The notes: generated by a model not told the origin, from the sequence alone. 41,268 bases of DNA from Deltaproteobacteria bacterium (GCA_030621515.1 JAUXHN010000012.1:1-41268); one strand, 5' to 3'. Numbered from the stretch's first letter, positions 7,557 through 19,071 are shown. Program-made: numbers and translations.

Positions 7557-8429
7557 ATGAAGATTCTCATTTCCGACGCTTTTGACCCGTCATTATCCGA
7601 ACGACTGACAAAATTCGGGGAAGTTTTCGACGACAAGGGAAGGCTGAGCGAGGCGGAGGCCGTGCTCGTTCGCTCAAAGACCAAGTGCACAAAAGAGTAC
7701 ATTGACAGCGCCCCGGACCTCAAGCTCATCATCCGCGGCGGTGTCGGCATAGACAATATCGATGTGGAATACGCAAAATCCAAGGGGATCGAAGTTCGCA
7801 ACACCCCGACCGCGTCCTCCGTGGCGGTCGCCGAGGTGGCCATGGCCCTGATGCTGGCGGTTCCCAACAGGCTCCCCTTCGGTCACGAGGGCATGGTCAA
7901 GGGCGACTGGCGCAAGAAACAGATCAAGCGCACGGAGCTGTTCAAGAAGACCCTCGGGCTCATCGGCATCGGCCGTATCGCCACAGAAGTAGCCATTCGG
8001 GCCAGTGCATTCGGAATGAAGGTCATCGCTTACGACAAGTACGTGGATAGCTCGCAACACGCGGAGATGGCGACCCTCGACGAGGTCATCGCCGGAGCGG
8101 ACTACATCTCGCTGCACACCCCGCTGACCGATGAAACCAAAGGGATGCTGAACAAGGACACCATCGCCAAGATGAAGGACGGCGCCGTCATCATCAATAC
8201 CGGGCGAGGCAAGTGTGTGGTGGAGGAGGACGTGGCCGCCGCTCTCGAATCGGGCAAGCTGTCGGGCTACGGCACTGACGTGTGGTACTCGGATCCGCCC
8301 GAGAACACACCTATCTCGAGCGCGCCCAACACGGTCATGCTGCCGCACATCGGCGCATCGAGCAAAGAGAACCTGCTTCGGATCGGCGACATCTGCGTCG
8401 AGATCTTCGAGGAATTCACCGCAAAATAG
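7557..8429 (+). CDS. serA: D-3-phosphoglycerate dehydrogenase, short form
   Basis: 290 residues with the D-2-hydroxyacid dehydrogenase layout. The catalytic residues are in RGGVGIDNID, NTGRGKCVVEE (Arg), the later Glu region around PPENTP, and LPHIGASSKEN (His). The NAD-binding GIGRIATEVA motif and a following acidic residue (AYDKY) indicate NAD use. It oxidises 3-phosphoglycerate as the first step of serine synthesis. It lacks the ACT and intervening domains of longer SerA, so direct serine feedback through ACT is not expected. An AAGGAGG site lies seven bases before the ATG. The assignment over other hydroxyacid dehydrogenases rests on serC, which follows after 12 bases. Confidence 0.9.
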   Translation: MKILISDAFDPSLSERLTKFGEVFDDKGRLSEAEAVLVRSKTKCTKEYIDSAPDLKLIIRGGVGIDNIDVEYAKSKGIEVRNTPTASSVAVAEVAMALMLAVPNRLPFGHEGMVKGDWRKKQIKRTELFKKTLGLIGIGRIATEVAIRASAFGMKVIAYDKYVDSSQHAEMATLDEVIAGADYISLHTPLTDETKGMLNKDTIAKMKDGAVIINTGRGKCVVEEDVAAALESGKLSGYGTDVWYSDPPENTPISSAPNTVMLPHIGASSKENLLRIGDICVEIFEEFTAK

Positions 8430-8441
8430 GGAGGAACCGCA

Positions 8442-9527
8442 ATGGAAAACAGGATCTTCAATTTCGCCGCCGGCCCCTGCACCCTCCCGGTGCCGGCGCT
8501 GAAAATAGCTCAAGAGGAATTTCTGGATTACGAAGGCGCCGGGATGTCCCTTATCGAGATGAGCCACCGAGGCGCGCACTACGATAAGGTACACAATTCG
8601 GCGATGGCCAACGTACGAGAGGTTCTCGGAGTACCTGACAACTACGACGTGCTGCTTCTCCAGGGAGGCGCCACCCTCCAGTTCGCGATGATCCCCATGA
8701 ACTTCCTGACACAAGGGAAGACCGGCGAATACGTCAACACGGGCACGTGGGCCAAGAAGGCCATCTCCGACGGGAAGAAGATCGGCGCGACCCGGGTGAT
8801 ATGGGACAACGAAGCGGACAGATACACCCGCATGCCCGCCGCCGGCGAGATCAAGACTGGCGACGACGCCGCCTACGTCCACTTGTGCAGCAACGAAACC
8901 ATCGGAGGGATCGAACTGCAGGAGTATCCGGACACCGGAGACGTGCCGCTAATAGTAGACATGTCCTCTCACATCTTGTCGCGGCCGGTACCCTTCGAAA
9001 AGATCTCCATGATCTACGCGGGCGCCCAGAAAAACATGGGGCCGGCGGGCCTGGGGGTGGTCATCATCCGCAAGGACCTTGTGGAAAAAGCCGCAGACAA
9101 CCTGCCCGCTTACCTGTCCTACAAGACCCACGCGCCCAAGGACTCCCTCTACAACACGCCTCCCGTGTTTGCCATCTACATGATGAAGCTGACCCTCGAC
9201 TGGATGAAGGATATCGGCGGGCTCGCCGCCCTGGAGGATCTGGCCATCAAGCGTTCGGGCGCGATCTATAACGCCGTCGACGAATCCGACGGCTACTTCC
9301 GCTGCCCTGTCGACAAGGCTTCCCGATCCCGAATGAATGTCGTGTGGAGACTGCCGAGCGAGGATCTCGAAAAGAAGTTCATCGCAGAGGCGCTCAACTC
9401 GGGCTTCTCCGGCCTCAAGGGTCACCGCTCTGTCGGCGGCTGCCGGGCCTCCATGTACAACGCCATGCCCATCGAAGGCGCTGTCAGCCTCGCCCAGTTC
9501 ATGCTCGACTTCAAGAAGAAGAACTAG
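8442..9527 (+). CDS. serC: Phosphoserine aminotransferase
   Basis: 361 residues, typical for SerC. It starts with NFAAGPCTLPVPAL, contains the EMSHRG motif, the PLP lysine in AGAQKNMGPAG and the C-terminal GHRSVGGCRASMYNAMP block, all hallmark SerC sequences. It transfers an amino group from glutamate to 3-phosphohydroxypyruvate to make phosphoserine, and in many bacteria also serves pyridoxal phosphate synthesis. It forms a two-gene serine operon with serA (12-base gap, ribosome site GGGAGG). A strong palindrome right after the stop probably ends the transcript. Confidence 0.96.
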   Translation: MENRIFNFAAGPCTLPVPALKIAQEEFLDYEGAGMSLIEMSHRGAHYDKVHNSAMANVREVLGVPDNYDVLLLQGGATLQFAMIPMNFLTQGKTGEYVNTGTWAKKAISDGKKIGATRVIWDNEADRYTRMPAAGEIKTGDDAAYVHLCSNETIGGIELQEYPDTGDVPLIVDMSSHILSRPVPFEKISMIYAGAQKNMGPAGLGVVIIRKDLVEKAADNLPAYLSYKTHAPKDSLYNTPPVFAIYMMKLTLDWMKDIGGLAALEDLAIKRSGAIYNAVDESDGYFRCPVDKASRSRMNVVWRLPSEDLEKKFIAEALNSGFSGLKGHRSVGGCRASMYNAMPIEGAVSLAQFMLDFKKKN

Positions 9528-9529
9528 GC

Positions 9530-9551
9530 GGGCGGTCACACAGGACCGCCC
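9530..9551. repeat. GC-rich palindrome between convergent serC and slyD
   Basis: A perfect 8-base inverted repeat (GGGCGGTC / GACCGCCC) with a 6-base loop lies between the converging serC and slyD genes. It can act as a two-way transcription stop, though no T-run follows. The form (TAGGGGCGGTC ... GACCGCCC read on the minus strand) also resembles dispersed REP-like palindromes known from many bacterial genomes. One copy in the window cannot decide between these. Confidence 0.6.
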
Positions 9552-9554
9552 CTA

Positions 9555-10049
9555 CTAGTGCTCGCCGCAGCTTTGGCAACCTTGTGAGCCGTCGCAGCCG
9601 GCGTGAGGGTTGAGATCTTCATCCGTCGCATCGCGAACTTCCAGCACTTCCACTTCAAAGTGAAGATCCTTGCCCGCTAGCGGATGGTTGAGAGCGGCGA
9701 CGATGGCATCGTCTTTTACCTCGGCCACTTTGAAAGTCATCATGCCGTGTGGGGTCTGGGCCGTGAACTGCATACCGGGCTCGATAACCAGATCTTCGGG
9801 AAAGCTATTCCGGGGCAACTCCTGAAGCAGTTCCTCTTGCACCTCTCCGTAGCCATCCGCAGCCTTGACATCGATGGTCTTTTTATCGCCGACTTCAAGT
9901 CCCTCGAGCGCCTTGTCGAGCCCGGGGATGATCCGATTCATTCCGGAAACGAACCCGAGCGGTTGATCCGGCGACGACTGATCTGCGACTTCACCATCGA
10001 CGGTCAATTTGTAGCTAATGGCGACGTATTTTTTTTCTGAAACCTTCAT
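9555..10049 (-). CDS. slyD: FKBP-type peptidyl-prolyl isomerase, SlyD-like
   Basis: 164 residues with the SlyD layout: FKBP halves (the early VDGEVADQSS block and the ALNHPLAGKDLHFEVEVLEV end) around the inserted IF chaperone flap (about 70-125), and a short Cys/His tail (HAGCDGSQGCQSCGEH) that may bind nickel or zinc. SlyD proteins catalyse prolyl isomerisation, chaperone folding, and in some bacteria aid hydrogenase maturation. I start at the ATG at 10049 because the sequence from an earlier ATG (10064) itself contains the GGAGAAAG ribosome site at the right distance. The gene converges on serC and is divergent from the lipoprotein gene at 10216. Confidence 0.9.
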   Translation of the reverse strand: MKVSEKKYVAISYKLTVDGEVADQSSPDQPLGFVSGMNRIIPGLDKALEGLEVGDKKTIDVKAADGYGEVQEELLQELPRNSFPEDLVIEPGMQFTAQTPHGMMTFKVAEVKDDAIVAALNHPLAGKDLHFEVEVLEVRDATDEDLNPHAGCDGSQGCQSCGEH

Positions 10050-10121
10050 TTGTTCTTTCTCCATGCGAAACCATCTCGAAGGCGGGCATCACGCCAACCT
10101 TTCTGGCACACAATCAAACGG

Positions 10122-10150
10122 ACCCTACGTTTTAGAAGGTCTGCGGTCAA
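10122..10150 (-). promoter_or_regulatory. Possible promoter for slyD
   Basis: On the minus strand TTGACC (10150-10145) is followed after 17 bases by TAGGGT (10127-10122). The -35 matches five of six consensus bases and the -10 three of six. It would give a leader of about 65 bases before the slyD start. It is seen by eye only. Confidence 0.35.
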
Positions 10151-10178
10151 TATTTGGTTATCCTTCCTCATCTTACGA

Positions 10179-10184
10179 TATAAT
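10179..10184 (+). promoter_or_regulatory. Possible -10 box for the lipoprotein gene at 10216
   Basis: A perfect TATAAT lies 31 bases before the start codon, leaving room for a leader of about 24 bases with an AAGGGGG ribosome site. A weak -35 (TTGGTT at 10154) is 19 bases upstream, longer than usual. The overall placement in a divergent intergenic region supports a promoter. Confidence 0.45.
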
Positions 10185-10215
10185 GCCTTTCAATCATTTG
10201 AGAGAAGGGGGTTCA

Positions 10216-11394
10216 ATGAGTCTGACATTCGAGGCGCAAAGAGTGTTCGTTCTGGGGGCGATCTTCGCCAGTTTCTGCGGTTGCGGGGCTGCTCTGGAAG
10301 AGGTCGAGGAACCGTCTCCCGCACCGGTCAAGGTAACCAAGGACGTTGACGAGCCCACCTTCCGGGTATGGTCATTCGGGGTGCTCGGCGCAGCCACCCG
10401 CGAGGTGCACTTGCCGTATATGATCGGCGGCGACGGCGCCAGGCTCGAAGAGCCGTGCTACCAGCAGGCCCGCGGTCTCAAGCCCTGGGAGACGGAGCGC
10501 ACCGAGGTGCGGGCCAAGCTCGACGAGCACGCCGTCGGCATCGAACAGGCGATCCTGGACTGGGCCGCCGAGGTGCTGCTACCCGATGGGGAGAGCATTA
10601 GCGGCTGGCATGCGAGCTATGAACGACCGGCGGTGGTCCACGCCCCTAACGAGAAGGTTCGACTGGCCGGCGACCAGCAGTGCGTGAGCGAAAAGGGATC
10701 GCTGCCGAAAGGATCGAAGACGGTCACTACCCTGTTCGGCGCCAAGCGGATCCTCTTCACCAGCCCGCAGCCGCTGAGTAAGCAGCTGCTCAAGCGCGTG
10801 CGCAAGACGGCAAAGAAGACCAAATTGTGGCTCAAGCCGCTAAAAGCATATCGTCGGGCAGTGGACGAGGGCGGCGTGCCGAAAAGCGGGTCAGATGGCG
10901 AAAAGCTCTACACTTCTCCCGACGGCAGGTTGGTGCCGGCAAAGCAGATCCCCAAGGGGGCCAGACGCCGCGTCTACGAACTGGAGATCAACTCCTGGCA
11001 ACCGATCTGGTTCGCCTACGGCGACCTGCCGGAAGAAGCGTGGCTCAGGGAGTTCACAACCGATAAGTGCGAGGTCAACCTGGTCTACGATGATCCCAGA
11101 CCCCAGGCGGCCGAGTGCGGCGAACCGAGCGGGGTGGGGTTCGGTGTTGCGTTGGCAGGAGACGACGAGTTGGAGGTCAAGGTCGCGGCGGACGGGTTCA
11201 CCGCCAGGCACGTCGCGAAGTTCGACGATGTGGAGATGATCCCGGTCGGGGGCCGCGTGATCGTCTGGGTCAAACCGAGGAAGATAGATGAGGGCGCCGA
11301 GATCAAGATCAACAGCCTGGTGCTCGATCCCGACAGCGCCGCAGACGCGCCTCCCGGCTCGTTCCCCAAGGCCCAGTGGCCACCCAAACATTGA
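10216..11394 (+). CDS. Putative lipoprotein of unknown function
   Basis: 392 residues from the ATG at 10216, which has an AAGGGGG site five bases ahead; the open frame extends further upstream but into slyD. A hydrophobic segment ends in FCGCG (Cys near residue 20), so it is probably exported and lipidated. The mature protein is mixed in charge, with a Lys-rich central stretch (about 185-240) and a C-terminal beta-rich part (about 315-380) rich in Val and Asp. I recognise no family. It is followed after 38 bases by the AgmX-like gene. Confidence 0.7.
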   Translation: MSLTFEAQRVFVLGAIFASFCGCGAALEEVEEPSPAPVKVTKDVDEPTFRVWSFGVLGAATREVHLPYMIGGDGARLEEPCYQQARGLKPWETERTEVRAKLDEHAVGIEQAILDWAAEVLLPDGESISGWHASYERPAVVHAPNEKVRLAGDQQCVSEKGSLPKGSKTVTTLFGAKRILFTSPQPLSKQLLKRVRKTAKKTKLWLKPLKAYRRAVDEGGVPKSGSDGEKLYTSPDGRLVPAKQIPKGARRRVYELEINSWQPIWFAYGDLPEEAWLREFTTDKCEVNLVYDDPRPQAAECGEPSGVGFGVALAGDDELEVKVAADGFTARHVAKFDDVEMIPVGGRVIVWVKPRKIDEGAEIKINSLVLDPDSAADAPPGSFPKAQWPPKH

Positions 11395-11432
11395 GCGGCG
11401 CGATGCCGTTCGAATGTGTATAATCGCAGGTC

Positions 11433-12041
11433 ATGAAACAGTTCATCATCGGTTTTATCGTAGCGTCGTTTCTCTGGCTGGGCGCGCTATATGCTCAGTC
11501 CGCCGGGTACATCGATTTTTTTGGCGTCGGCAAGGAAGCTGACACCGATCATTTATCTGATGCGCCGGACGCGGGCGTCGATGGAGAAGACCCGCAAGAT
11601 GACAACAAAAAGAAGTCAAAACGAAAAAAGAGGCGCTTCGGTAAAAAACGAAAATCGTTGAGGAGCGCCGCTCATGATATGGGCGAAACCACCGTGGGCG
11701 ATGACCTGGGATCCACCGGCAACGGAGAGATGGATATGAGCAGCCGCGGTGGCGAAGATCAGCTTTCGTCCGCGCGGATAGACCGTGGCATCGACAGCGT
11801 GTTCAACGGAATTCAACGTTGCCTTGTTCTTGTTCCAAGCGACATGCCGGCGACCGGGAAGGTGGTACTGGGGATGCACATCGCATCCAGCGGACGAGTG
11901 ACAAAGGTCAACCTCAAAGGCCCGGGGGCTATTATCCGGGGTGAGTCCGGCGCATGCATACGACGCGTGGTCAAGTCCATCGAGTATCCCTCGTTCGATG
12001 GACCGGATATGATTGCCCATTATCCCATCATCTTTGATTGA
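11433..12041 (+). CDS. Membrane-anchored protein with AgmX/TonB-like C-terminal domain
   Basis: 202 residues: an N-terminal membrane anchor (about 4-22), an acidic then strongly basic linker (KKKSKRKKRRFGKKRK at about 54-70), and a C-terminal domain (about 115-202) with a pair of cysteines (IQRC ... ESGACIRRVVKS) and a GKVVLGMHIASSGRVTKV hairpin. This matches the AgmX/PglI C-terminal domain, a TonB-C relative frequent in myxobacteria and linked there to gliding or envelope energy transduction. The short linker would not span the periplasm, so TonB-like work is uncertain. A perfect TATAAT at 11419-11424 sits only nine bases before the ATG. Confidence 0.72.
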   Translation: MKQFIIGFIVASFLWLGALYAQSAGYIDFFGVGKEADTDHLSDAPDAGVDGEDPQDDNKKKSKRKKRRFGKKRKSLRSAAHDMGETTVGDDLGSTGNGEMDMSSRGGEDQLSSARIDRGIDSVFNGIQRCLVLVPSDMPATGKVVLGMHIASSGRVTKVNLKGPGAIIRGESGACIRRVVKSIEYPSFDGPDMIAHYPIIFD

Positions 12042-12059
12042 TACTCGGGGTACGCTCTT

Positions 12060-13022
12060 TCAGCTTCGCCGGTACCCCACGCCCCTGTCCATTGTGACCT
12101 CCATCGCCTCGCCCCGCGTCACCAGATGTTCGAGATACGCCAGGGTCTGAGACATGGCGAGCCAGCGGCCAAAGACTTTTTTTCGCGCCCCCAGCGCCTT
12201 TTCGCTGAGATCGAAGACCTTGCGAGGCTCGTCGTCGAGCGCCCGCGCCACCCTCTCAATCCGCGCCCGATGATGTCGCACCAGCTGATCCGCTCGCTGC
12301 GAAACGTCAGGTATGGGCTCCCCATGTCCTCCGAGGCCGACCAGGGGACCGAGATCTCGCACCAATTCGAGGGAACGAACGAACTTGCCGAGAGGATCGG
12401 TCCCGTGCACCTCCTCGCGCATGGAGACATGGGTGGCGTCACCGGGAATGATATGGTCACCGGTAAAGATCAGGTTCTCGTCCCTCTGAATCAGGCAGAT
12501 GTGCCCCCGGGTATGCCCCGGAGTGAGCATCACCTCCAACTCGATCCCTCCCATATCGACGATCTGCGCGTCGCCCAGGAAACCATCCGGCTCAAACGAC
12601 TCCTGAAGTTTTCGGAAGAAGGGAAACATGGTTGTCACACGATCGCAAAACTCATCAGGCGCATCGTGGCGGCCGAAAAAAGTTGCGCGTTGCCGGTCCA
12701 TCTCCGGTTTCGAAAGGAACAGCGCAAGGGATCCGGCGTCCGGTTCGGACATCAACACGCGAGCACCAAACTCCTGAAGAGTCTTGCCGATACCACAGTG
12801 ATCGGGATGGTGATGGGTGCAGATCACCTGCTCGATGGACCCGGGATCCACACCTTCCTTCTTCAGCAACCCGAGAAGCTCCTTCACGCTGTTGACGTCG
12901 TCCATGCCGGTGTCGATCAGACCCACGCCCCGCGGTCCTTTCACCATGTACACGTTCACCGCGCCGAGGGTTGCGGGCATGGGCAACTCCAAAACCCTCA
13001 ACCAGGATGGTAGCTCTCTCAT
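12060..13022 (-). CDS. Metallo-beta-lactamase-fold hydrolase (LACTB2-like)
   Basis: 320 residues. The binuclear metal site is complete: THHHPDHCGIG (His-x-His-x-Asp-His), a further His in TPGHTRGHICL, Asp in FTGDHII and His in GLGGHGEP. After the catalytic domain (about 15-235) there is a C-terminal helical, winged-helix-like segment (about 240-315), as in LACTB2-type proteins. Members act as nucleases, thioesterases or glyoxalase-like hydrolases, so the substrate cannot be read from sequence. Its start overlaps the stop of the OmpA-like gene by four bases, placing it last in the purA operon. Confidence 0.88.
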   Translation of the reverse strand: MRELPSWLRVLELPMPATLGAVNVYMVKGPRGVGLIDTGMDDVNSVKELLGLLKKEGVDPGSIEQVICTHHHPDHCGIGKTLQEFGARVLMSEPDAGSLALFLSKPEMDRQRATFFGRHDAPDEFCDRVTTMFPFFRKLQESFEPDGFLGDAQIVDMGGIELEVMLTPGHTRGHICLIQRDENLIFTGDHIIPGDATHVSMREEVHGTDPLGKFVRSLELVRDLGPLVGLGGHGEPIPDVSQRADQLVRHHRARIERVARALDDEPRKVFDLSEKALGARKKVFGRWLAMSQTLAYLEHLVTRGEAMEVTMDRGVGYRRS

Positions 13023-14179
13023 TTTATCTCAGGGATTGGAATCACCAGCACCACGGCGCTGGCTCTTTTCTCGTTCATCAACCGGACGGGACGCGCGAGG
13101 CCGCAGCCGAATGAAGTCACCACGTCCTCCCCCACGCCGGCCTTCACCAGAGCTTCTTCGAGCAGCGCGGCGCGCACGCGCGATTTCTTTTTTGCCGCGT
13201 CTGACACCTTGCTCCAGCGCACGATCACGAGAAGTCGCACGTTTCCCCGTGTGCCACACCATTTCGCCAGATCGGACACCAGCTTCTTCATCCCACCGGA
13301 CAACTTTCCCTTGACCTGCTTGAACTCCACCTTGACCGAAACTCCAAACTCCTCGCGCCCGACCTTGAAACCTGCTGTCTTCAGATCTTTGCCCAGGGCA
13401 TCGATGACCCGTGACGCCTCCTCCTCGGAAGGATCTCCCCATGCCTCCGCCCACAACCTGCGAGTCTCAACCCCCGAGCGCTCCGCGTATTCCTGCTGTC
13501 CGGCCAGGTCTCCCCCGGCCGACCTTTCGCCCGCAATCTCCAGCGCCCCGAGGATGGGCATTAGCCGCTCCTCGGTCATTTTCCCCGCATCCACAAGAGA
13601 ACTGATTACCCGGTAGCCGAGGCGAGAGCGCGCCATCATCTCCCTTCCGATCTGTGCCCGGGCGCCGTCCAACGCCTCGCGCTTTCCCTTCTCCAGCCCC
13701 TCTTCTCTCAACTCCTCCTGCGCTGCAGCCCTTCGCCTGGCCTGGTCAACGGCTCCTTCGAGGTGCTCTCTCATCCGCGCCCGCTCCAGTTCTTCTTCGA
13801 GCCTTGCAATCTGCGCGCTCACCCTTTCCCATTCGAAATCGACCTGACGCCGCCGTTCCCCAATCTCCTCCACGCTTCGCCGCGCTGTGGCCTCGCGGAG
13901 CATGGTCATCGCGAGCTTCGAGCTCAGCATTCCCAGGGTAGCAAACCTGTCGGCCTCCTCCGAATCCCCCCGGGCCAGGGCTCCTCTGGCAAGGCGAAGA
14001 TATCTCTGCGACTCGCTCCAGGATTCCTGAGCAATAACCTTCGCTCGCTGGGCATCGTCGGATTCGACGACCGCCTCCAGCTGCGCCAGGGATGCGGGTG
14101 GTTGGATCTCGGCGCATGCGCCGGGGATAATGAGCGCGATCATCACGAATGCACTGGCGAGATCAGTCCTCAAGGGCAT
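13019..14179 (-). CDS. Lipoprotein with coiled-coil and degenerate OmpA-like C-terminal domain
   Basis: 386 residues. A signal segment ends in PGAC (about residue 23), a plausible lipobox. Residues about 30-100 resemble the DUF4398 helical repeat (Ala/Arg/Leu-rich, with a RGDSEEADRFATLG block). A long charged helix (about 105-215) is probably coiled coil. The last 110 residues follow the OmpA/MotB pattern (a GMKKLVSDLAKW helix, a NVRLLVIVRW strand, an AALLEEALVKAGVGEDVV helix, a FGCGLARPV strand), but the GHTD-type Asp that contacts peptidoglycan is not obvious. It overlaps both neighbours (17 bases upstream, four downstream), so it sits in a tight operon. Function unknown, probably envelope-related. 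Confidence 0.65.
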   Translation of the reverse strand: MPLRTDLASAFVMIALIIPGACAEIQPPASLAQLEAVVESDDAQRAKVIAQESWSESQRYLRLARGALARGDSEEADRFATLGMLSSKLAMTMLREATARRSVEEIGERRRQVDFEWERVSAQIARLEEELERARMREHLEGAVDQARRRAAAQEELREEGLEKGKREALDGARAQIGREMMARSRLGYRVISSLVDAGKMTEERLMPILGALEIAGERSAGGDLAGQQEYAERSGVETRRLWAEAWGDPSEEEASRVIDALGKDLKTAGFKVGREEFGVSVKVEFKQVKGKLSGGMKKLVSDLAKWCGTRGNVRLLVIVRWSKVSDAAKKKSRVRAALLEEALVKAGVGEDVVTSFGCGLARPVRLMNEKRASAVVLVIPIPEIK

Positions 14180-14624
14180 CCTCCCCGCGCGGATACGCCA
14201 GGGTCAGGTTCGCGCCCTTGCGCAACAGCAGCAGCCGGTCGTATCTTAACTGAACCAGTTTTAACTTTCGCTCCAGCTCATCGAGATCTTCCTGCGCGCG
14301 CGCGGCCTCTTCCTGGACGGCCCATGCGGATAGAATTGCCCGAATGAGGTTTATCTGCGCAGGTAAACGCTCCGCCAGTATCGCCGCTGGTCGATGTCGT
14401 CCTTCCCTGAGAAGCGCGAAACCTTTCTCTATCCAGGTCTTCGCCACCTTGATCTCCCCCGCGACGACGTGGGCATCCTCCCGCTGCTCGATTTTCTCCA
14501 GTTGAGCGCTTGCGCGCCGCAAGGCGGCCGCGCTTTCCCTGAGCAGATCTCCTCCCCACGCAACGGACGCCCACAAAACCGTCACGCAGATCGCAATCAC
14601 CAGCGCGGAAATTGTCTTCTTCAT
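14163..14624 (-). CDS. Exported helical protein, DUF4398-like
   Basis: 153 residues from the ATG at 14624, seven bases past the purA stop; a TTG six codons earlier would overlap purA. It has a signal peptide (about 1-24, MKKTISALVIAICVTVLW...) and an all-helical mature part with Ala/Leu/Arg heptads, including an AAAILAERLPAQINLIRAIL-like helix and a final LDELERKLKLVQLRYDRLL coiled coil. The layout resembles the DUF4398 part of the next gene, so the two may have arisen by duplication. No lipobox cysteine is seen. Likely periplasmic, function unknown. Confidence 0.65.
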   Translation of the reverse strand: MKKTISALVIAICVTVLWASVAWGGDLLRESAAALRRASAQLEKIEQREDAHVVAGEIKVAKTWIEKGFALLREGRHRPAAILAERLPAQINLIRAILSAWAVQEEAARAQEDLDELERKLKLVQLRYDRLLLLRKGANLTLAYPRGEDALED

Positions 14625-14631
14625 TGATCGC

Positions 14632-16960
<2,329 letters not shown>

Positions 16961-16964
<4 letters not shown>

Positions 16965-18382
16965 AGCGCAGGGGCAGAAGGAACCACGTTCCTCACCACC
17001 CGTCGCGGCTCGGCGATCTACCCCTCGTGGCCGTACTCGGACGACCCAACGTGGGCAAGTCCACCCTGTTCAATCGCCTGGTGGGACGCGCCGTGTCCAT
17101 CGTGGAGGACCGCCCCGGCGTGACGCGGGATCGGCTCTACGCCGACGCTGACATCGATGACAAGAGATGCACCCTCGTGGACATGGGCGGCTGGGAAATC
17201 TCGCCGGACGGCCCGGTGGAAGAAGGGATCAACAGGCAGTGCCGCATCGCCCTCGAGCAATCGGATCTCATCCTGTTTGTCGTCGATGGGCGCACGACCC
17301 CCACAAACGGAGATCACGAGACCGTGGACATCCTGCGGCGTTCGCAAACGCCGAGCATCATGGTCATCAACAAGATAGACGGCGCGAATCACGAATCGGG
17401 AGCGGGAGATTGCTTCAGCCTGGGACTCGATCCATACGTCATGGTCAGCGCTCTCCACGGCAGGGGATTCGGAGCGCTGGAGGATCTCATCTACGAAAGA
17501 CTGCCCAAAACGGACGACCCGCTGACAGACGACGAGGATGATATTGAACCGGGAGAGGGGGAAGAGGACAACAAGTACGCTCTTCGGGTGGCCATCGTGG
17601 GGCGCCCGAACGCGGGAAAATCCTCGCTGATCAACAAGCTGCTCGAAGAGGACCGCCTCCTCACCCTGGACAAGCCCGGCACGACCAGGGACGCGGTGGA
17701 TTCATTGCTGGAATTGAACGGCAAGTCGTACGTGCTGATAGACACCGCCGGGATTCGTAGAAAGAGCAAGGTGCCCGCCGACAGTCCGGAGCGGATGGCT
17801 GTCGCGTCCGCCGTGAAGGCGATGGAGCGATGCCGGGTCGCGGTGCTCATGCTGGATGCCGCGCAAGGTGTGGCGGAGCAGGACGCCAAGGTGCTTGGGC
17901 TTGCCGTGGACAGGAATCGCGCGGTCGTACTTGCGCTGAACAAGTGGGATCTTATCAAGGGCTCACGCGATGCCCGCAAGAAGCTCGAGGAAGACACCCG
18001 CGACGTGCTCGCCTTCGCGCCGTGGACCAGGATAGTCAACATCTCCGCGCTGACCGGCGCGGGACTCAAGGCCCTCTTTCGGGCAATCGACGACGCTCAC
18101 AATGAGTTCTGCAAGCGGGTGTCCACATCCGAGCTCAACCGACTGTTCGAGGACATCGTCGAGCACCATCCCCCTCCCCTGCGCAAGGGTCGCCCGGTCA
18201 AGCTCTACTACGCCACTCAGGCAAGCGTGAGACCACCTACGTTCGTGGTGCAATGCAGCTATCCCGAGGCGCTTCATTTCTCCTACCAGCGGTACGTCCA
18301 GAACCGCATCCGCGAAACCTTCGGCTTCGAAGGAACCCCCGTGCGCGTCCTCTTCCGCAAACGAAAGAGGCGGGGATCCTGA
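16961..18382 (+). CDS. der: GTPase Der (EngA)
   Basis: 473 residues with two tandem G domains and a C-terminal KH-like domain. The first has GRPNVGKST, DMGG (the usual DTGG with Thr to Met) and NKID; the second has GRPNAGKSS, DTAG and NKWD. An acidic linker (about 185-202) joins them. The end has the KH-like block (HHPPPLRKGRPVKLYYATQ). Der acts in 50S ribosome assembly. The era-der overlap (ATGA) places two ribosome assembly GTPases in one operon. Confidence 0.96.
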
Positions 18383-18480
18383 CGCTCGAATATGGCACCC
18401 AGATGCAAAACAAAGTGATGATTGTCGACGATGTCATAGTGATGTAAAGTCTCATTCATAAACAACGCGGGAGAATTGAC

Positions 18481-19071
18481 ATGACAAAAATGATGACTCG
18501 GTTTGCGATCATGGTCGTCTGCGCGGCTTTCCTGTCATCCGGGGGTTGCAAGGAAGAAACATCAGAGAAAGACGCCGGTGTGGACGCGGGCCCTGCTGCC
18601 ACATGGTACGACTCCACCAGCAATCTGTGCTGGCAAAATCAGCCGTGGAACACCATGACCAACTACCAGGAGGCTTGCGACTACTGCAACGGTCTCACCC
18701 TCGGAGGACGCGAGGACTGGAAGGCTCCCACCATCACCCAGCTTCGATCGCTAATCAGGGATTGTCCTGCGACGGAAACGGGGGGCGCATGCGCCGTGAA
18801 AGTGGGGAGTTCCTTTTCCGATGACTGGTCCGCAGATTGCCTGGGCTGCGACTCCATGGGGGGACCGTCCGCGGAAGGCTGGTACTGGGATCCCGGTCTC
18901 GCGCCCCTGGCGGTCGATGCGGCCAACACATCATTTCAACGCTTCTGGTCCACCTCCCAGCTATCGTCCATAGAGGCCTGGACCGTGCACTTTGGAACAG
19001 CCGAGGTACATTACACTTCCAGCATGGACAACATATACACGCGCTGTGTGATCCTGGGTCAATGTCCATAA
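18481..19071 (+). CDS. Putative lipoprotein with DUF1566/Lcl C-terminal-like domain
   Basis: 196 residues with a signal peptide and lipobox SGGC (Cys near residue 23). The mature part has the features of the DUF1566/Lcl C-terminal fold: a TWYDSTSNLCWQ start, ACDYCNGLTLGGREDWKAPTI, QLRSLIRDC, then FWSTSQ and a final strand. This fold is related to sulfatase-modifying/C-type-lectin-like domains and is common in surface lipoproteins of Deltaproteobacteria, where its function is mostly unknown. Eight or more cysteines suggest disulfides. A GGGAGA site precedes the ATG. Confidence 0.78.
   Translation: MTKMMTRFAIMVVCAAFLSSGGCKEETSEKDAGVDAGPAATWYDSTSNLCWQNQPWNTMTNYQEACDYCNGLTLGGREDWKAPTITQLRSLIRDCPATETGGACAVKVGSSFSDDWSADCLGCDSMGGPSAEGWYWDPGLAPLAVDAANTSFQRFWSTSQLSSIEAWTVHFGTAEVHYTSSMDNIYTRCVILGQCP

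Noticed and set aside
7674-8882. Long open frame on the minus strand across serA and serC
   Set aside because: It is the shadow of two clear enzymes in GC-rich DNA; it has no ribosome site or recognisable domain.
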